DNA of 64,000 bases from Microbacterium sp. AZCO (GCF_039614715.1 NZ_CP154857.1:1550001-1614000), one strand, 5' to 3'; numbered from the stretch's first letter, positions 35,714 through 45,494 are shown. Numbers and translations are program-made. The notes: generated by a model from the sequence alone, not told the origin.

Positions 35714-36822
35714 GACCCCTCCTCCTCCGGGCCGTAGACCCGTGCCAGCGCCGCCTGCAGCGCCCTGTTCTTGAAGTCGTTGGACACCGATGTGTAGATC
35801 GCGGTCGTCGACGCGTACGTGTGGCCGACCTGCTCGGTCACGAACCGTTCCGGGTAGCCGTGCTCGATCAGATGCGTCACGTAGGAGTGGCGCAGGCAAT
35901 GCAGCGTGAGGTGCTCGTCCAGGCCGACCTCGTTGCGCGCCGCGGCGAAGAACTCGTCCACGTGGCGGACGCCGACCCGGGTGCGCCGCTCGGTCAACCA
36001 CAACGCCGGATGTCCGCCCGCCTCGTAAAGCGGCAACGCCTCCTCGACCCACTGCTGCAATCCCGCGATCGCCCAGTCGAACTCGGGAACGGCCAGCACC
36101 GTGCGCCGACGCGGCAGCGACCCGCGGACCGCCTTCCCGAACCGCACATGCACCGACCCGTAACGGCCCCAATCGCGCACGTGCGGATTGGGGCGCAGGT
36201 CCGCAACATCCAGCCGCACCAGCTCGTTGCGACGCAACCCGAACGCGTACGTGGTCTTGATCATCGTTGCGTCCCGCAACGCCGCCAGCGCGCCCTTGCG
36301 CCCGGACCGTGCGATCGCATCGACCCGGTCGTCGAGGTGATCGAACAGCACCTCGAGCTCCCGATACGTCAACGGCCGCCGTTGCGGCCGGCCCTCGTAC
36401 TCGTTCAGGTGGGCGACGGTGTTCCACTCGTTGCAGATCTGCGCCGGGACTGTCCCGAACCGGTCATGACATTGCGTCGGCCACTCGTAGCGCGAGTCGG
36501 TGATGTAGTCGCAGAACATCCGCAACGTCAGGTGATAGCCGCGGACCGTCGACACCGCCGCCCGGCCCGACCCCGACGTCAGCGACACCGTGAAGTCCTC
36601 GACATCGGCCGGCGTCCACTCCCACGGAAACGATTCCGTGAACTCCTGAAACCGGCGGATCAACCGCTCCCGATCCGCGATCGTCGTCTTCCCCAACTGG
36701 CGGGACAGCTGCTGCCTCGACCAGCCCGCCACCATCGCCTCGAACACCGTGGCGGGCTCGTTGAGATGCCTCACACCCGGCACCAACATCAGCCCCGCCG
36801 ACCCGGGAAACTCCACCACCAT
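35710..36822 (-). CDS. Tyrosine recombinase of the trio cassette (active-type)
   Basis: 370 residues from ATG 36822 (GAGGG just upstream; an in-frame ATG at 36849 is also possible). A SAM-like N-terminal domain (ERLIRRFQEFTESFPWEW) precedes a complete catalytic domain: YAFGLRRNELVRLDV (Arg), HCLRHSYVTHLIEHG (HxxR), VGHTYASTTAIYTSV (His and nucleophile Tyr). It is distinct from the island integrase at 47276-48484 and has no tRNA beside it. Together with the two downstream coupled genes it looks like a separate inserted element inside the island. Confidence 0.9.
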   Translation of the reverse strand: MVVEFPGSAGLMLVPGVRHLNEPATVFEAMVAGWSRQQLSRQLGKTTIADRERLIRRFQEFTESFPWEWTPADVEDFTVSLTSGSGRAAVSTVRGYHLTLRMFCDYITDSRYEWPTQCHDRFGTVPAQICNEWNTVAHLNEYEGRPQRRPLTYRELEVLFDHLDDRVDAIARSGRKGALAALRDATMIKTTYAFGLRRNELVRLDVADLRPNPHVRDWGRYGSVHVRFGKAVRGSLPRRRTVLAVPEFDWAIAGLQQWVEEALPLYEAGGHPALWLTERRTRVGVRHVDEFFAAARNEVGLDEHLTLHCLRHSYVTHLIEHGYPERFVTEQVGHTYASTTAIYTSVSNDFKNRALQAALARVYGPEEEGS

Positions 36823-37599
36823 GCACCCTCGCGCCGTTGCGTTGAACATCACGATGTAACTTCTAACGCAACAGTAGGATGCTGACTCTGACAGGGCAAG
36901 AGTCGAACAGGCATAGGCCGGTGAACGTCGGGGGCAATCGCCGCCTGAGAGGTGACATCTGCTGCGATAAAGCCCGGTCGCCCTCGATCTGCAAGAGGCG
37001 TGGCAACTTCGATGGAGAGTCATTGCGACACATCATGTGCGAGCACGTTCGCTGGGGGAGCGAAGGAGCACGGCGACAATCTGGCAATCGCCGACAGAAC
37101 TGCCGCGGCGATGCGCGATGCGGCTGCGAAGCACGACAGTTCCGGGCGGCCGGCGCGAAGGTCACGCGCCAGCCCGAGCTGCGAACGACGCGCTTCGCAA
37201 AGCGTGCTAACCCCGAGGCGGAATCATCCAGGCCCGACCCAAGCCAAGCTCCGCGCGATCTCTCGACCGGCCGCGGCGCCGTTACAGCAACGGCACCGCC
37301 CACGTCCATCGGACGCTCGCGGTCCCCGTCTGCCCAGGAGGCTCCGGGACAATCCTCGGACGACTTGGTAGGCACATTCTTTCACGTCTAGGCAAGCAAG
37401 ACCTGCATGCGCGATAGGGATTTGAACTTGCGGCAAGTCGGAACGCACGCCACGCCAGCGAACCGAAGCGAGATGGGATCCAACGGGCGCCCAGCCATCT
37501 ACGGTCGACAGAGTAGAGGACTTAGGTGCCAGACTTAGGAGCGTTCCGCCCGTACTAGCTCTGTTGTCTGGATCGGGCGTGCAGGAGACACCCGATCTA
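36823..37599. other. Gene-poor stretch upstream of the recombinase trio
   Basis: About 780 bases with only compositionally poor frames. It holds the inverted repeat at 36836-36872 and ends at the SulP remnant. It probably contains the promoter of the trio and possibly the element's outer end. Confidence 0.5.
36836..36872. repeat. Inverted repeat upstream of the trio recombinase
   Basis: GTTGCGTT (36836-36843) and AACGCAAC (36865-36872) form an 8-bp inverted repeat with a 21-base spacer, overlapping the recombinase gene start. Spacing and position suit a recombinase or XRE binding site, but the repeat is short and chance cannot be excluded. Confidence 0.35.
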
Positions 37600-37603
37600 T
37601 GTC

Positions 37604-38163
37604 TCAGAAGTCGCGGGCGCAGCGGAACCAGATGTGGCCGATATTCACGACGGCCTCGATGATCTTGCCGACGGCGCTCGAGCTCTGCGGTGAATAGCCG
37701 GTCGCGTCGTGGATGACGCCCGCGACGATCTGCAACGCGATTCCCCGTCGTGAACCCGGTGATGACGCCTGTGGAGACATAGGACTTGACCGAGCCGAGC
37801 TTTAGCAGGCCGAGGATCAGCATCACGATCCCGAGCATGACCGTCAGTGTGGCGACGACGCCGAGATCGCTCGGTTCCAAACCGGCACCCACCAACACGC
37901 TTTGCGACGTGAGCGCGATGGCGCTGGTGAGTGTCGTCACCATCGGCACCGTGCGGGCGAACATCGAGCCGATGATCGTCGGCACGATCCCCGACCGAAG
38001 TCCGACGGGCGCCGAGAAGTTGCCGATGCTGGCCTAAGCCGTCCCCTCTGGGATGGAGAAGAGCCCAATGACGAATCCGGAGATCACGTCGCGCCCGGTA
38101 GGGCGGCCGAGTCGCGCTCGACGTACGCGGCGACGCGGGGTGGTTATCGGTCACGTGAGTCAC
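37604..38163 (-). pseudogene. Truncated SulP transporter copy
   Basis: The sequence follows the N-terminal third of the SulP gene at 18998. Readable in successive frames are GRPTGRDVISGFVIGLFSIPEG, ASIGNFSAP, then MFARTVPMVTTLTSAIALTS and LGLLKLGSVKSYVSTG. There is a TAG stop where the intact gene has GMAYASIG, plus at least two frame changes (near the N-terminus and after GFTTG). It ends prematurely at a stop at 37604, losing most of the transporter and all of the STAS domain. It is inverted relative to the intact copy. Confidence 0.85.
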
Positions 38164-38303
38164 GGTATGGTCCGCGCGCCGATGAGAGCGGGAATCCGTG
38201 ATCCACTTGCCGGAAACATGGTGGAGATCATGTGATGTCCGACTCGAAGAGCCTTCCCTAGCGTGTCGACCGAGCGACTCGCTCTATGAGAAGGGGAACC
38301 ACC

Positions 38304-39644
38304 ATGGTTTATGACGTAGTTGTGGTCGGCGGAGGCGTTTCGGGCATGAACGCCGCACGGGACCTGAAGCGCAGTGGACTCGACAACTTCCTCGTGCTCG
38401 AGGCCCGTGACCGCGTGGGCGGCCGCACCCTCATCCAGCACGCCGACGGGGTCATCGTCGACGGCGGCGCGACGTGGGTCAATCCGAACCAGACGGCCAT
38501 TCTCGACCTGCTGCACGAACTCGGCATCGAACGGTTCGAGCAGTACGCCGCTGGCGATTCCTTCGCGATCCTGGGCGGCGACGCGGAGAAGATCAAGCCG
38601 GCTGCGCCGAACCCGCATCTCGCAGACACGATGGATGCGATGGTCGCAACGGTGTCCGCGGAGGCTCCGTGGGAAGCTCCGAACGCCAAGGAATGGAACG
38701 GGATGACGTTCCAGCAGTTCCTCGACACGCAGGACCTCGACCAGGCCACGCTGATGACCACGAAGATCGCTTTCGAGATCGCGAGCTGTGCCCCGCTGAG
38801 CGAGATCACGCTCCTGAACCTCCTGTTCGCGATGCGCGCGACCGGTGGCTTCTCAGGGATCGGCGCACCCGCGTCCGGGCTCCCGCAGTATCACATCGTG
38901 GGGGGCATGGCGAGCATCTCCAACCGCATCGCGGCCGACCTTGGGGACAAGGTGCGGCTCTCCTCCCCCGTGACCAAGCTCTCGAACTGGGACGGCCCTG
39001 GCCCGGTCCGCATCGAGACGCCGAACGGAACGGTCGAGGCGCGCAAGGTGATCATGGCCATGGGCGGCAGCCTGGCATCGCAGATCTCTTACGAGCCGGA
39101 GCTTCCGCCCATGCGTAAGGGCCTGCACGACACAATCGATCGCAACCACTGCCTGATCAAGACGCACACGGTCTACGAGCGTCCGTTCTGGCGTGACCAG
39201 GGTGCCTCGGGTCAGATCATCTGGCCGGACGGTCTCTTCAACATCAGCGCCGACGTCACTCCTCCGGGAACCGAGAAGGGCGTCCTGGTGACCCTCGTGC
39301 GTTCGCCCCGCGATGGGGAGCCGATGTCGCTCGAGGATCGGAAGGCCGGCACGATCGAGGCGTTCGCGAAGGCGTTCGGCGAGGAGGCACTCCACCCCAC
39401 CGACTTCGTGATGCAGGACTGGCTCCAGGAGAAGTACACGAAGGGTGTCGAGGACCTCTGGTCGCCGGGCCTCTACCTGGACTACGGACCTGCCCTACGG
39501 GCGCCGCTGGGCAACATCATTTGGGGCGGCACCGAGACGTCGCTGTTCTGGTGCGGTTTCATCGACGGCGCGGTCCGCGGCGGTCACCAGGCCGCTCTCA
39601 CCGCGCTCGCATCGCTGGCGGAAGAGCTCGTCCCCGCCAACTGA
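38304..39644 (+). CDS. Flavin-containing monoamine oxidase family protein
   Basis: 446 residues. It has the N-terminal FAD-binding GGGVSGMNAARDL, acidic Glu33 in VLEARDRVGGRTL, and the C-terminal flavin block GGTETSLFWCGFIDGAVRGG. The family oxidises primary or secondary amines (or amino acids) with FAD, releasing hydrogen peroxide; the substrate is unknown. ATG 38304 has AAGGGG six bases upstream. It begins an 8.5-kb block bounded by SulP and GAP remnants and is followed by a strong hairpin. The nearby LAL regulator at 39758-41992 is a plausible controller. Confidence 0.88.
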   Translation: MVYDVVVVGGGVSGMNAARDLKRSGLDNFLVLEARDRVGGRTLIQHADGVIVDGGATWVNPNQTAILDLLHELGIERFEQYAAGDSFAILGGDAEKIKPAAPNPHLADTMDAMVATVSAEAPWEAPNAKEWNGMTFQQFLDTQDLDQATLMTTKIAFEIASCAPLSEITLLNLLFAMRATGGFSGIGAPASGLPQYHIVGGMASISNRIAADLGDKVRLSSPVTKLSNWDGPGPVRIETPNGTVEARKVIMAMGGSLASQISYEPELPPMRKGLHDTIDRNHCLIKTHTVYERPFWRDQGASGQIIWPDGLFNISADVTPPGTEKGVLVTLVRSPRDGEPMSLEDRKAGTIEAFAKAFGEEALHPTDFVMQDWLQEKYTKGVEDLWSPGLYLDYGPALRAPLGNIIWGGTETSLFWCGFIDGAVRGGHQAALTALASLAEELVPAN

Positions 39645-39658
39645 GCGACCCTCGCCCG

Positions 39659-39690
39659 GGCCACCGCCGATCTCGCCGTCGGCGGTGGCC
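39659..39690 (+). terminator. Hairpin after the amine oxidase gene
   Basis: Perfect 12-bp stem (GGCCACCGCCGA at 39659-39670, TCGGCGGTGGCC at 39679-39690) with an 8-base loop, 14 bases after the amine oxidase stop and facing the convergent LAL gene. Confidence 0.65.
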
Positions 39691-39757
39691 GTCGACCGTA
39701 TGCTCCGCTGAACGCCACCGTCTTCCCGGCTTGACCAGCGTGACAGTCCTGGGCTCG

Positions 39758-41992
39758 CTACTCGCCGAGCAGGCCTATCTCGAGGGCCCGTTCGACGGCG
39801 GTGCTCCGGGTCGTGGCGCCGAGTTTGCGATAGGTGGACGCCAGGTGCGAGCTCACGGTGTTCTTCGAGATGAACAGGCGGTCGGCGATCTCGGCGGCGG
39901 TGAGGTGTGTCTGGAGGTACGGCAGCAATCGAAGTTCCGCAGGCGTCAGGGGGAACGTTTCGCCGCGCGCGGTCGTCCGCGCGAGCGTCGTCCGGAAGGA
40001 GTCCACCTGATCCACGAGGATGCCGAGGAGTGGACGTCGATGCAGGAGTGCGTCGATCTCGTTCAGGAGGAGCTGGGCGGCGGTCTTGTCACCCAGAGTC
40101 TGATAGGTGATCGCCATCTGAAGTCGAGCGCGGACGGCCAGCCAGGGAATCACGTGGGTGCAGTGCACTCGCGCTCGCATCCCGCGCGCGAGAAGGCGGG
40201 TGGCGCGTTCGCTGTTCCTGTTCAGGGCTGCTATCCGCGCGGCCGCTCCGAAGGCGAGTGCGGCCGCCGCATACTCGTCCATGCGATTTACGTCGATCGT
40301 CTGCAGCGCCGACTCGATATGATCGCCTGCTGATCGCAGTTTGCCGCGATCGGCTGCGAGGATCGCCAAGTCCGCCTCGCTGAGCACAAGGGCGCTCGAG
40401 TTGCCCATGCGCATGGCCGATTCGCTGGACTGCGTCAGCGCATGATGACCGGCACGCGTGTCACCGAGGAGCAGCCGCGCTACTCCGACCACGTTGTGCG
40501 CGACGGTCCGCCAGACGCTCCACTCGGGGAGTTTCGCGAGAGCAGGCTCGGCCTCTTCGAGCATCCGCTGTGGTCCGTCGATGCACATCGTGGCCCGGAG
40601 CAGATCTCGCGACGATTCGAATTCGATGCGGACGTCCGGTCGAGCGCGGGTGAGTTCAACGCGGTCCAGTGCGGCCGCCCAGCGTTCGGACGACGGGGAC
40701 TTGCCGTCGAGGACATGGAGCCACGCCGCGAGGGCCGCAAGCGGCGGGAGGGTCAGGATGGAGCGCTCGCCCAGTTGGGTGAGCCATCGCGACACCACTT
40801 CGACCTCACCGGCCTGATGCACCGGCATGGCGAGCCGTGCGATGAGCAGCTGCGCCCGTCCTCGTTCGTCGGCGGCGAGGAGATGCTCGACGGCTCGCCG
40901 GGGCGCGTCATGCGATTCGAACCAATCGGCCGCGCGGATGTGCAGCTCTGGGATCATCCCCGGCGAGACGCGCCCGAGCTCGCCGATGAGGAAGTCGCGG
41001 AAGAGGGCGTGATATCGGAACCAGCGCCGGCGCCGGTCCAGCGGTATGAGGAAGAGGTTGAGCGAGTCGAGCAGGCGGAGCATCTGCTGCGAGTCATTCG
41101 CCTGCCGGACTGCGTCGCAGAGCGGTCCGGAAAGCTGCTCCAGGATCGCCGTCTGGCGGAGGAAGTCCTGCGCCTCCGATGCGAGCCCTGCCAGGCACTC
41201 CCGGTACAAGTAGTCGGCGACAAGCCTGTCGTCGCCGACGATCTCGGTGCGGACCCCGTCGGAGGCCGAGAGCGCACAGAGGAAGACTCCCGTCGGCCAC
41301 CCCTCGCATCGTTCCACCGCCGAGGCCGCCACGTCATCGGTCACGCCGACTCCCGCGGCCCTGAACACGGCGCGCGCACCCTCGACATCGAGCTTGAGAT
41401 CTTCTTGAGTCACGTCGAACACCGCGCCGGCAGCGCGCATCCGCGCGAGGAATTCCGAGTCGTGTCGGCTGGCGATGACCACCTGTGAGCCCTCGGGGAC
41501 CCCTGCGAGCACGATCTCCAGCGCATCATGGCAGTCGGCCGAGGAAGCGAAGTGAAGATCGTCCACAAACAGTGTGAAGGGCGCCGTCGCGGCCCCCCAG
41601 GACTGTGCCAGGAGCGGCGCCGACCGCGCTAGCGCGGCGGCGCCCGTGCCGCGCATTTCCGGAACGAGCCGCATCCCACTCGCGGAGACGTGCGCGGTGG
41701 CCGATGCCAAGACGGAGAGCAAGCCCGCCGGATGATCATCGAACCGGTCGATCGTCGCCCACGCGACAACACGGTCCTCGATCGCCCCCCACTCGCCGAG
41801 CATCGTCGACTTGCCGTAGCCTGCCGGCGCCGTGATCGCGACCACTCGCCGCCCACTGCCCCTCGCCGAGTCGATCAGGTCACGCCTGCTCACCGCATCA
41901 CGGCGCGGCATGAGAATCTCAGTCTTGCCAGCGAGCAGCGCACGATCGAAATCGATCAGTGGTTCCCCCCGGTCCGCAATCGACTCGGCCAC
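39758..41992 (-). CDS. LAL-type LuxR regulator (MalT-like)
   Basis: About 744 residues, large ATP-binding LuxR regulator. The Walker A is ITAPAGYGKSTM (residues about 53-64) and the Walker B region is FTLFVDDLHF. A long helical/TPR-like middle follows, and the C-terminal LuxR HTH reads LTPAELRLLPYLQ, AAEIADRLFISKNTVSSHLA and TYRKLGATTRSTAVERA. Such regulators bind inducers or partner proteins and activate adjacent operons. It reads from GTG 41992. It faces the amine oxidase gene and is followed upstream by a carboxymuconolactone-decarboxylase-like gene, both candidates for its targets. Confidence 0.88.
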   Translation of the reverse strand: MAESIADRGEPLIDFDRALLAGKTEILMPRRDAVSRRDLIDSARGSGRRVVAITAPAGYGKSTMLGEWGAIEDRVVAWATIDRFDDHPAGLLSVLASATAHVSASGMRLVPEMRGTGAAALARSAPLLAQSWGAATAPFTLFVDDLHFASSADCHDALEIVLAGVPEGSQVVIASRHDSEFLARMRAAGAVFDVTQEDLKLDVEGARAVFRAAGVGVTDDVAASAVERCEGWPTGVFLCALSASDGVRTEIVGDDRLVADYLYRECLAGLASEAQDFLRQTAILEQLSGPLCDAVRQANDSQQMLRLLDSLNLFLIPLDRRRRWFRYHALFRDFLIGELGRVSPGMIPELHIRAADWFESHDAPRRAVEHLLAADERGRAQLLIARLAMPVHQAGEVEVVSRWLTQLGERSILTLPPLAALAAWLHVLDGKSPSSERWAAALDRVELTRARPDVRIEFESSRDLLRATMCIDGPQRMLEEAEPALAKLPEWSVWRTVAHNVVGVARLLLGDTRAGHHALTQSSESAMRMGNSSALVLSEADLAILAADRGKLRSAGDHIESALQTIDVNRMDEYAAAALAFGAAARIAALNRNSERATRLLARGMRARVHCTHVIPWLAVRARLQMAITYQTLGDKTAAQLLLNEIDALLHRRPLLGILVDQVDSFRTTLARTTARGETFPLTPAELRLLPYLQTHLTAAEIADRLFISKNTVSSHLASTYRKLGATTRSTAVERALEIGLLGE

Positions 41993-42074
41993 GATTCATG
42001 CCTAGCGGACACTCGCGCGGCATTACAAGTTCGGGCGTCCTGCCCTCACCCCACCGAGACTGCGGCGCTGCGCC

Positions 42075-42395
42075 TCAGAGAACGTCCCCGGCGAACAGTT
42101 CGTCCTCGCAACCGAGCGCGATCGCGAGCCTTGGCGCGGCACTGACAACACGAGGTACTCCGGCTATCGGTGCGACGGCGCGTGCGATGTCGACGACCTC
42201 CGAAGGCGACGATCCCGCTGCGATCGCTGCGTCCACCTCTGCACCGTAGGAGAGCTCACCGCCACCGATCGCGACGAGCGCAGCAATCCTCACCGCCGCC
42301 AGCGTCCGCGCGTCGAGCGTCGTCGAGAACTCGGCCCCGCGGATCGCCGCTCCGTCGTTGATCACGAGCCGGCGCAGGCACTCGATATGGTCCAT
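42075..42395 (-). CDS. Carboxymuconolactone decarboxylase-like (AhpD fold) protein
   Basis: 106 residues from ATG 42395, with GAGGAG just upstream. The sequence AAVRIAALVAIGGGELSYGAEV followed by ASPSEVV-type helices is the CMD/AhpD helical fold; the pattern is AAIAAGSSPSEVVDIARAVAP. The catalytic CxxC of AhpD is missing, so peroxidase activity is unlikely and a lyase or structural role is possible. It is divergently placed from the membrane protein at 42597 and co-oriented with the LAL regulator 80 bases downstream. Confidence 0.75.
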   Translation of the reverse strand: MDHIECLRRLVINDGAAIRGAEFSTTLDARTLAAVRIAALVAIGGGELSYGAEVDAAIAAGSSPSEVVDIARAVAPIAGVPRVVSAAPRLAIALGCEDELFAGDVL

Positions 42396-42596
42396 CGTCT
42401 CCTCAGATCTGTGCCGCGACGCGCCTTCCTTCAAGTCGACGACGTGTTGACAACCGAGCACATCACACGAAATTGGTGATCGTCTGCGCGGATCCTGCGG
42501 AGAAGCAATGGAAAGTCCCAGCGATTCATGAAATCTGGGTGATGAGACGCCCTAGCCGGGCCTGGAAGTATGGCGGCGCCAGGAAGGGGCAGTCGG

Positions 42597-44573
42597 ATGA
42601 TCAAGAAGCCAGGTCTCGCACTGGGAATCGTCGCCGTGTTCACGGTGATCTTCGCCGTGTGTTTGGTTAGCGCGGTCCAGTTGCTCGCGCCGCGGAATAT
42701 GCCATTCGGCATCACGGAGTCCTCGCCGGTCGTGGACGCGGTGCAGACGAAATACAGCCTGGACTTGCAGACATATCCGAGTGAGGATGCCCTGGAGAAG
42801 GCGGCGGATCAAGGCGACATCTACGGCGGCTATATCGTCGGCTCATCTTCCGACACACTCGTGACCGTTCCCGCCCAGAGCTTCTTCGGTGAGATTCTTA
42901 TCCGCGCGGGATTCGCAGATGCCGCCAAGCAGGAAGGGCGCACCTTCAGCACGACGGTCATCGCGCCGTTGCCCCTCTCCGACCGCACGGGGGCCGTGGT
43001 GGGCCTCCTGCTCCTGCCGACACTGATGGGCGGGTATCTGGTCGCATCGTTGCTGTACTCGTCGACGAAGTCGGCCGCCGCCCCGGGGCGAATCGGGTTC
43101 GTGCTCGGGTACGCAGCGTTCACCTCTCTCGTCACGTGGCTGGTCGCAGGCCCCGTGCTCGGGGCGATCCCGTCGGGCAACCTCGCACTGATTCCCTGCT
43201 TCTTCCTGGTGACCACCGCCGTCGGCCTGTCCGCTGTCGCACTGCAGGCGCTCTTCGGCCCATTCGGCTCGCTGCTGGCAGCGCTGTTCTTCATCGTCCT
43301 CGGCGGCGCGGGATCGGGCGGCGCTGGGGTGGCGCTGCTTCCGACGTTCTGGCAGTTCACCGGCAACCTGTTCCCGCCGCGGCACGCGATCGAGCTATAC
43401 AACAACGTCATCTATTTCGACGGCAACAACATCGGCCTGCCCATCCTCGTGCTCGGCATCTACATCGTGGTGAGCCTGGTCGTCATCATCGCGCGTACTC
43501 GACGCAGCGTCCTCGCCGGACGGGTCGAGGCGCCGCTAGGAGGCGAAGCCCGCCGGAGTAACCGACGGGTGCTCCTCATCCCGGGCGCGTTCGCGTTCAT
43601 CCTCACCGGATTGTTCGCCTTCAACTACATGAGCTCGGGCCACTCGCCCGTTGCGAACCAGATGCCGTTCGGCGTCGTCGGCTCGTCCGACTTGGTCGAG
43701 TCGGCACAGGGACCGCTGCTGTCTCTGGACGTGACGACCTACTCGAGCGAGCAGGATGCGACCGAAGCGATCGACCGCGGCGAGATCTACGGCGCGCTCA
43801 TCGCCACGAGCTCAACCACGGAGCTGATCGTGGTGCCGTCGATGAGCGACATCGCCCCTCTCGACCTCGCCCACTCGTTCGAGACGGCCGCGTCGGACGC
43901 TGATGAGACCATGAACGTCAAGCAGCACGTGCCCACACCTCTCGCCCCGGGCGACCCATACGCCCTGGTACTGGCGACGGTCATGGTGGCCTTGTTGGTC
44001 GGGGCGTACGTGTCTGCGTCGATGCTTGCCACCACCACGGGAAGGGCATCGGGCCGATGGCGAGGAATCTGGCTCGCCGGGTTCTCGGTCGTGACAGCCA
44101 TTCTCGTCGATCTCGCCGTCACGTTCCTGCTACAGGGAATCCCCACCGACGCCTTCTGGATCGCATGGGCCATCATGTCGCTGATCATCCTTGTCGTGGC
44201 GCTTTTCACGGCCGTGCTCCGGCGCCTCCTCGGGCCTGCCGGGGTCGTCCTGACTCTCATCGTGATCCTCCAGTTCGGGAACCCGTCATCAGGCGGGTCG
44301 AACGGAGCCACATACCTCCCGCCGTTCTGGGACCAGATCGGGCACCTCTTCCCGCCGCGCAACGACTTCCTCCTGCTGCGGAACGCCATCTACTTCGACG
44401 GCAACGGCATAACGCAGCCCCTGAGCGTCCTGCTGGTCTACGCGGTCGTCGCGGCGGCGGTGCTCGCTTACCTCGATTGGTTCAAGTCGCCCGAGCCCTC
44501 CATTCCTGGACTCACCGACGAGGACGCAGCCGGCGCCGCGGCAGTCGCCATCCCCATCGGACCCGTCGCGTGA
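42597..44573 (+). CDS. Membrane protein with two tandem YhgE/Pip-like halves
   Basis: 658 residues from ATG 42597 (AAGGGG seven bases upstream). It contains two similar halves. Each starts with one membrane helix and an extracellular part, NMPFGITESSPVVDAVQTKY and QMPFGVVGSSDLVESAQGPL. An acidic YGGYIVGSSSDTLV or YGALIATSSTTELI segment follows, then five to six membrane helices ending NLFPPRHAIELYNNVIYFDG or HLFPPRNDFLLLRNAIYFDG. Single halves resemble ABC-2/YhgE-Pip type (DUF3533) membrane proteins, which usually work as dimers. Here a fused internal duplication supplies both units. Transport substrate unknown. Confidence 0.8.
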   Translation: MIKKPGLALGIVAVFTVIFAVCLVSAVQLLAPRNMPFGITESSPVVDAVQTKYSLDLQTYPSEDALEKAADQGDIYGGYIVGSSSDTLVTVPAQSFFGEILIRAGFADAAKQEGRTFSTTVIAPLPLSDRTGAVVGLLLLPTLMGGYLVASLLYSSTKSAAAPGRIGFVLGYAAFTSLVTWLVAGPVLGAIPSGNLALIPCFFLVTTAVGLSAVALQALFGPFGSLLAALFFIVLGGAGSGGAGVALLPTFWQFTGNLFPPRHAIELYNNVIYFDGNNIGLPILVLGIYIVVSLVVIIARTRRSVLAGRVEAPLGGEARRSNRRVLLIPGAFAFILTGLFAFNYMSSGHSPVANQMPFGVVGSSDLVESAQGPLLSLDVTTYSSEQDATEAIDRGEIYGALIATSSTTELIVVPSMSDIAPLDLAHSFETAASDADETMNVKQHVPTPLAPGDPYALVLATVMVALLVGAYVSASMLATTTGRASGRWRGIWLAGFSVVTAILVDLAVTFLLQGIPTDAFWIAWAIMSLIILVVALFTAVLRRLLGPAGVVLTLIVILQFGNPSSGGSNGATYLPPFWDQIGHLFPPRNDFLLLRNAIYFDGNGITQPLSVLLVYAVVAAAVLAYLDWFKSPEPSIPGLTDEDAAGAAAVAIPIGPVA

Positions 44574-44619
44574 CTCTTTCGTCCGCTCTGACCGAGAGCG
44601 AGCAGAGCCGGTTTCGCGA

Positions 44620-44659
44620 GCCCGCACGAGTCGGGGCCGCGCGGTGTGCTCGTGCGGGC
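44620..44659 (+). terminator. Hairpin after the duplicated membrane-protein gene
   Basis: 11-bp stem GCCCGCACGAG (44620-44630) with CTCGTGCGGGC (44649-44659) and an 18-base loop, 46 bases after the stop at 44573. No clean T-run follows, so termination is inferred from the stem. Confidence 0.5.
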
Positions 44660-44778
44660 CGAGTGGGCTGAAGGATCATGCATTATCTGTGATGCCTACG
44701 ACCTCGCGGTGCTCATACGTTTCGAAGGTCGACCCGGTCGACGAATGCAACTGATCGCTACCGAACGGAGAATCATTC

Positions 44779-45333
44779 ATGTCTGATAAGCCGGTCAGCG
44801 TCGCAGCAGCGACCTATCCTGACAAGGACGCCGCCATCACCGACTATGAGGCGATCCGTCACGCCAAACGTCACGGTGGCTACGACCACCTCGCGATCGC
44901 GGTCGTCGTGAAGGGAGCGGACGGCACCCTGAAGGTCGACCGTCACGACACCTCCGCTCACCACCTCGCCTGGGGCGGCGCAATCCTGGGCGCAACCCTT
45001 GCCGTGCTGGTGCCGCCGATCGGATTCGCGACGCTCGCTGGTGCAACCGCCTCGACTGCCGTGCTCTCCGGCGCCGGCGGCATCATTGGTCACTTCCACC
45101 AGAACATCCCCAAGGAAGTCGTGGGCCAGATCAACCAGATGCTCGAGTCCGGTGATGCCGGCCTTATCGTGGTCGCCGTCAACCCCAAGGGCACCGACCT
45201 GACCCCGCTGCTGGCGGGGGCCAAGGACAAGATCGTGGTCAACGACGTGGACGACGACAAGGCGGCCGTCGACAACGCGCTCGTCAGCGCGTTCGAGGCG
45301 CCGGCACCCGAGGAAGCACCCGCCGCAAGCTGA
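44779..45333 (+). CDS. DUF1269 family protein
   Basis: 184 residues from ATG 44779. It shows the DUF1269 layout: an N-terminal alpha/beta unit starting VSVAAATYPDKDAAITDYEA and a glycine-rich double hydrophobic stretch (WGGAILGATLAVLVPPIGFA, TASTAVLSGAGGIIGHF). A second alpha/beta unit follows, GQINQMLESGDAGLIVVAVN, with an acidic Ala/Pro-rich tail. Members are membrane-associated proteins of unknown role that often sit beside transporters or stress genes, as here beside the FUSC gene. Confidence 0.8.
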   Translation: MSDKPVSVAAATYPDKDAAITDYEAIRHAKRHGGYDHLAIAVVVKGADGTLKVDRHDTSAHHLAWGGAILGATLAVLVPPIGFATLAGATASTAVLSGAGGIIGHFHQNIPKEVVGQINQMLESGDAGLIVVAVNPKGTDLTPLLAGAKDKIVVNDVDDDKAAVDNALVSAFEAPAPEEAPAAS

Positions 45334-45350
45334 CGCCCGCAGGAGCAGGG

Positions 45351-45380
45351 ATGGTCGCGCTGACATCGCAGCGCGACCAT
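45351..45380 (+). terminator. Hairpin after the DUF1269 gene
   Basis: 12-bp perfect stem ATGGTCGCGCTG (45351-45362) with CAGCGCGACCAT (45369-45380) and a 6-base loop, followed by TTCCTTG, 18 bases after the stop. Confidence 0.65.
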
Positions 45381-45494
45381 TCCTTGCGGGCTGAGCGAAC
45401 GCATCGGTGGTCATATACCCTGATGCCTGATGGGCGTCAGGGCGCCGAGCCCGATCGAATGTGCGTGGGGCGTCCGAGTCCGAACGGGGTTCTG

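Noticed and set aside
33879..36822. Recombinase-in-trio (RIT) element or Tn554-type transposon
   Set aside because: Those carry two or three active tyrosine recombinases. Here there is one active recombinase, one XRE protein and one zinc-ribbon protein lacking catalytic residues.
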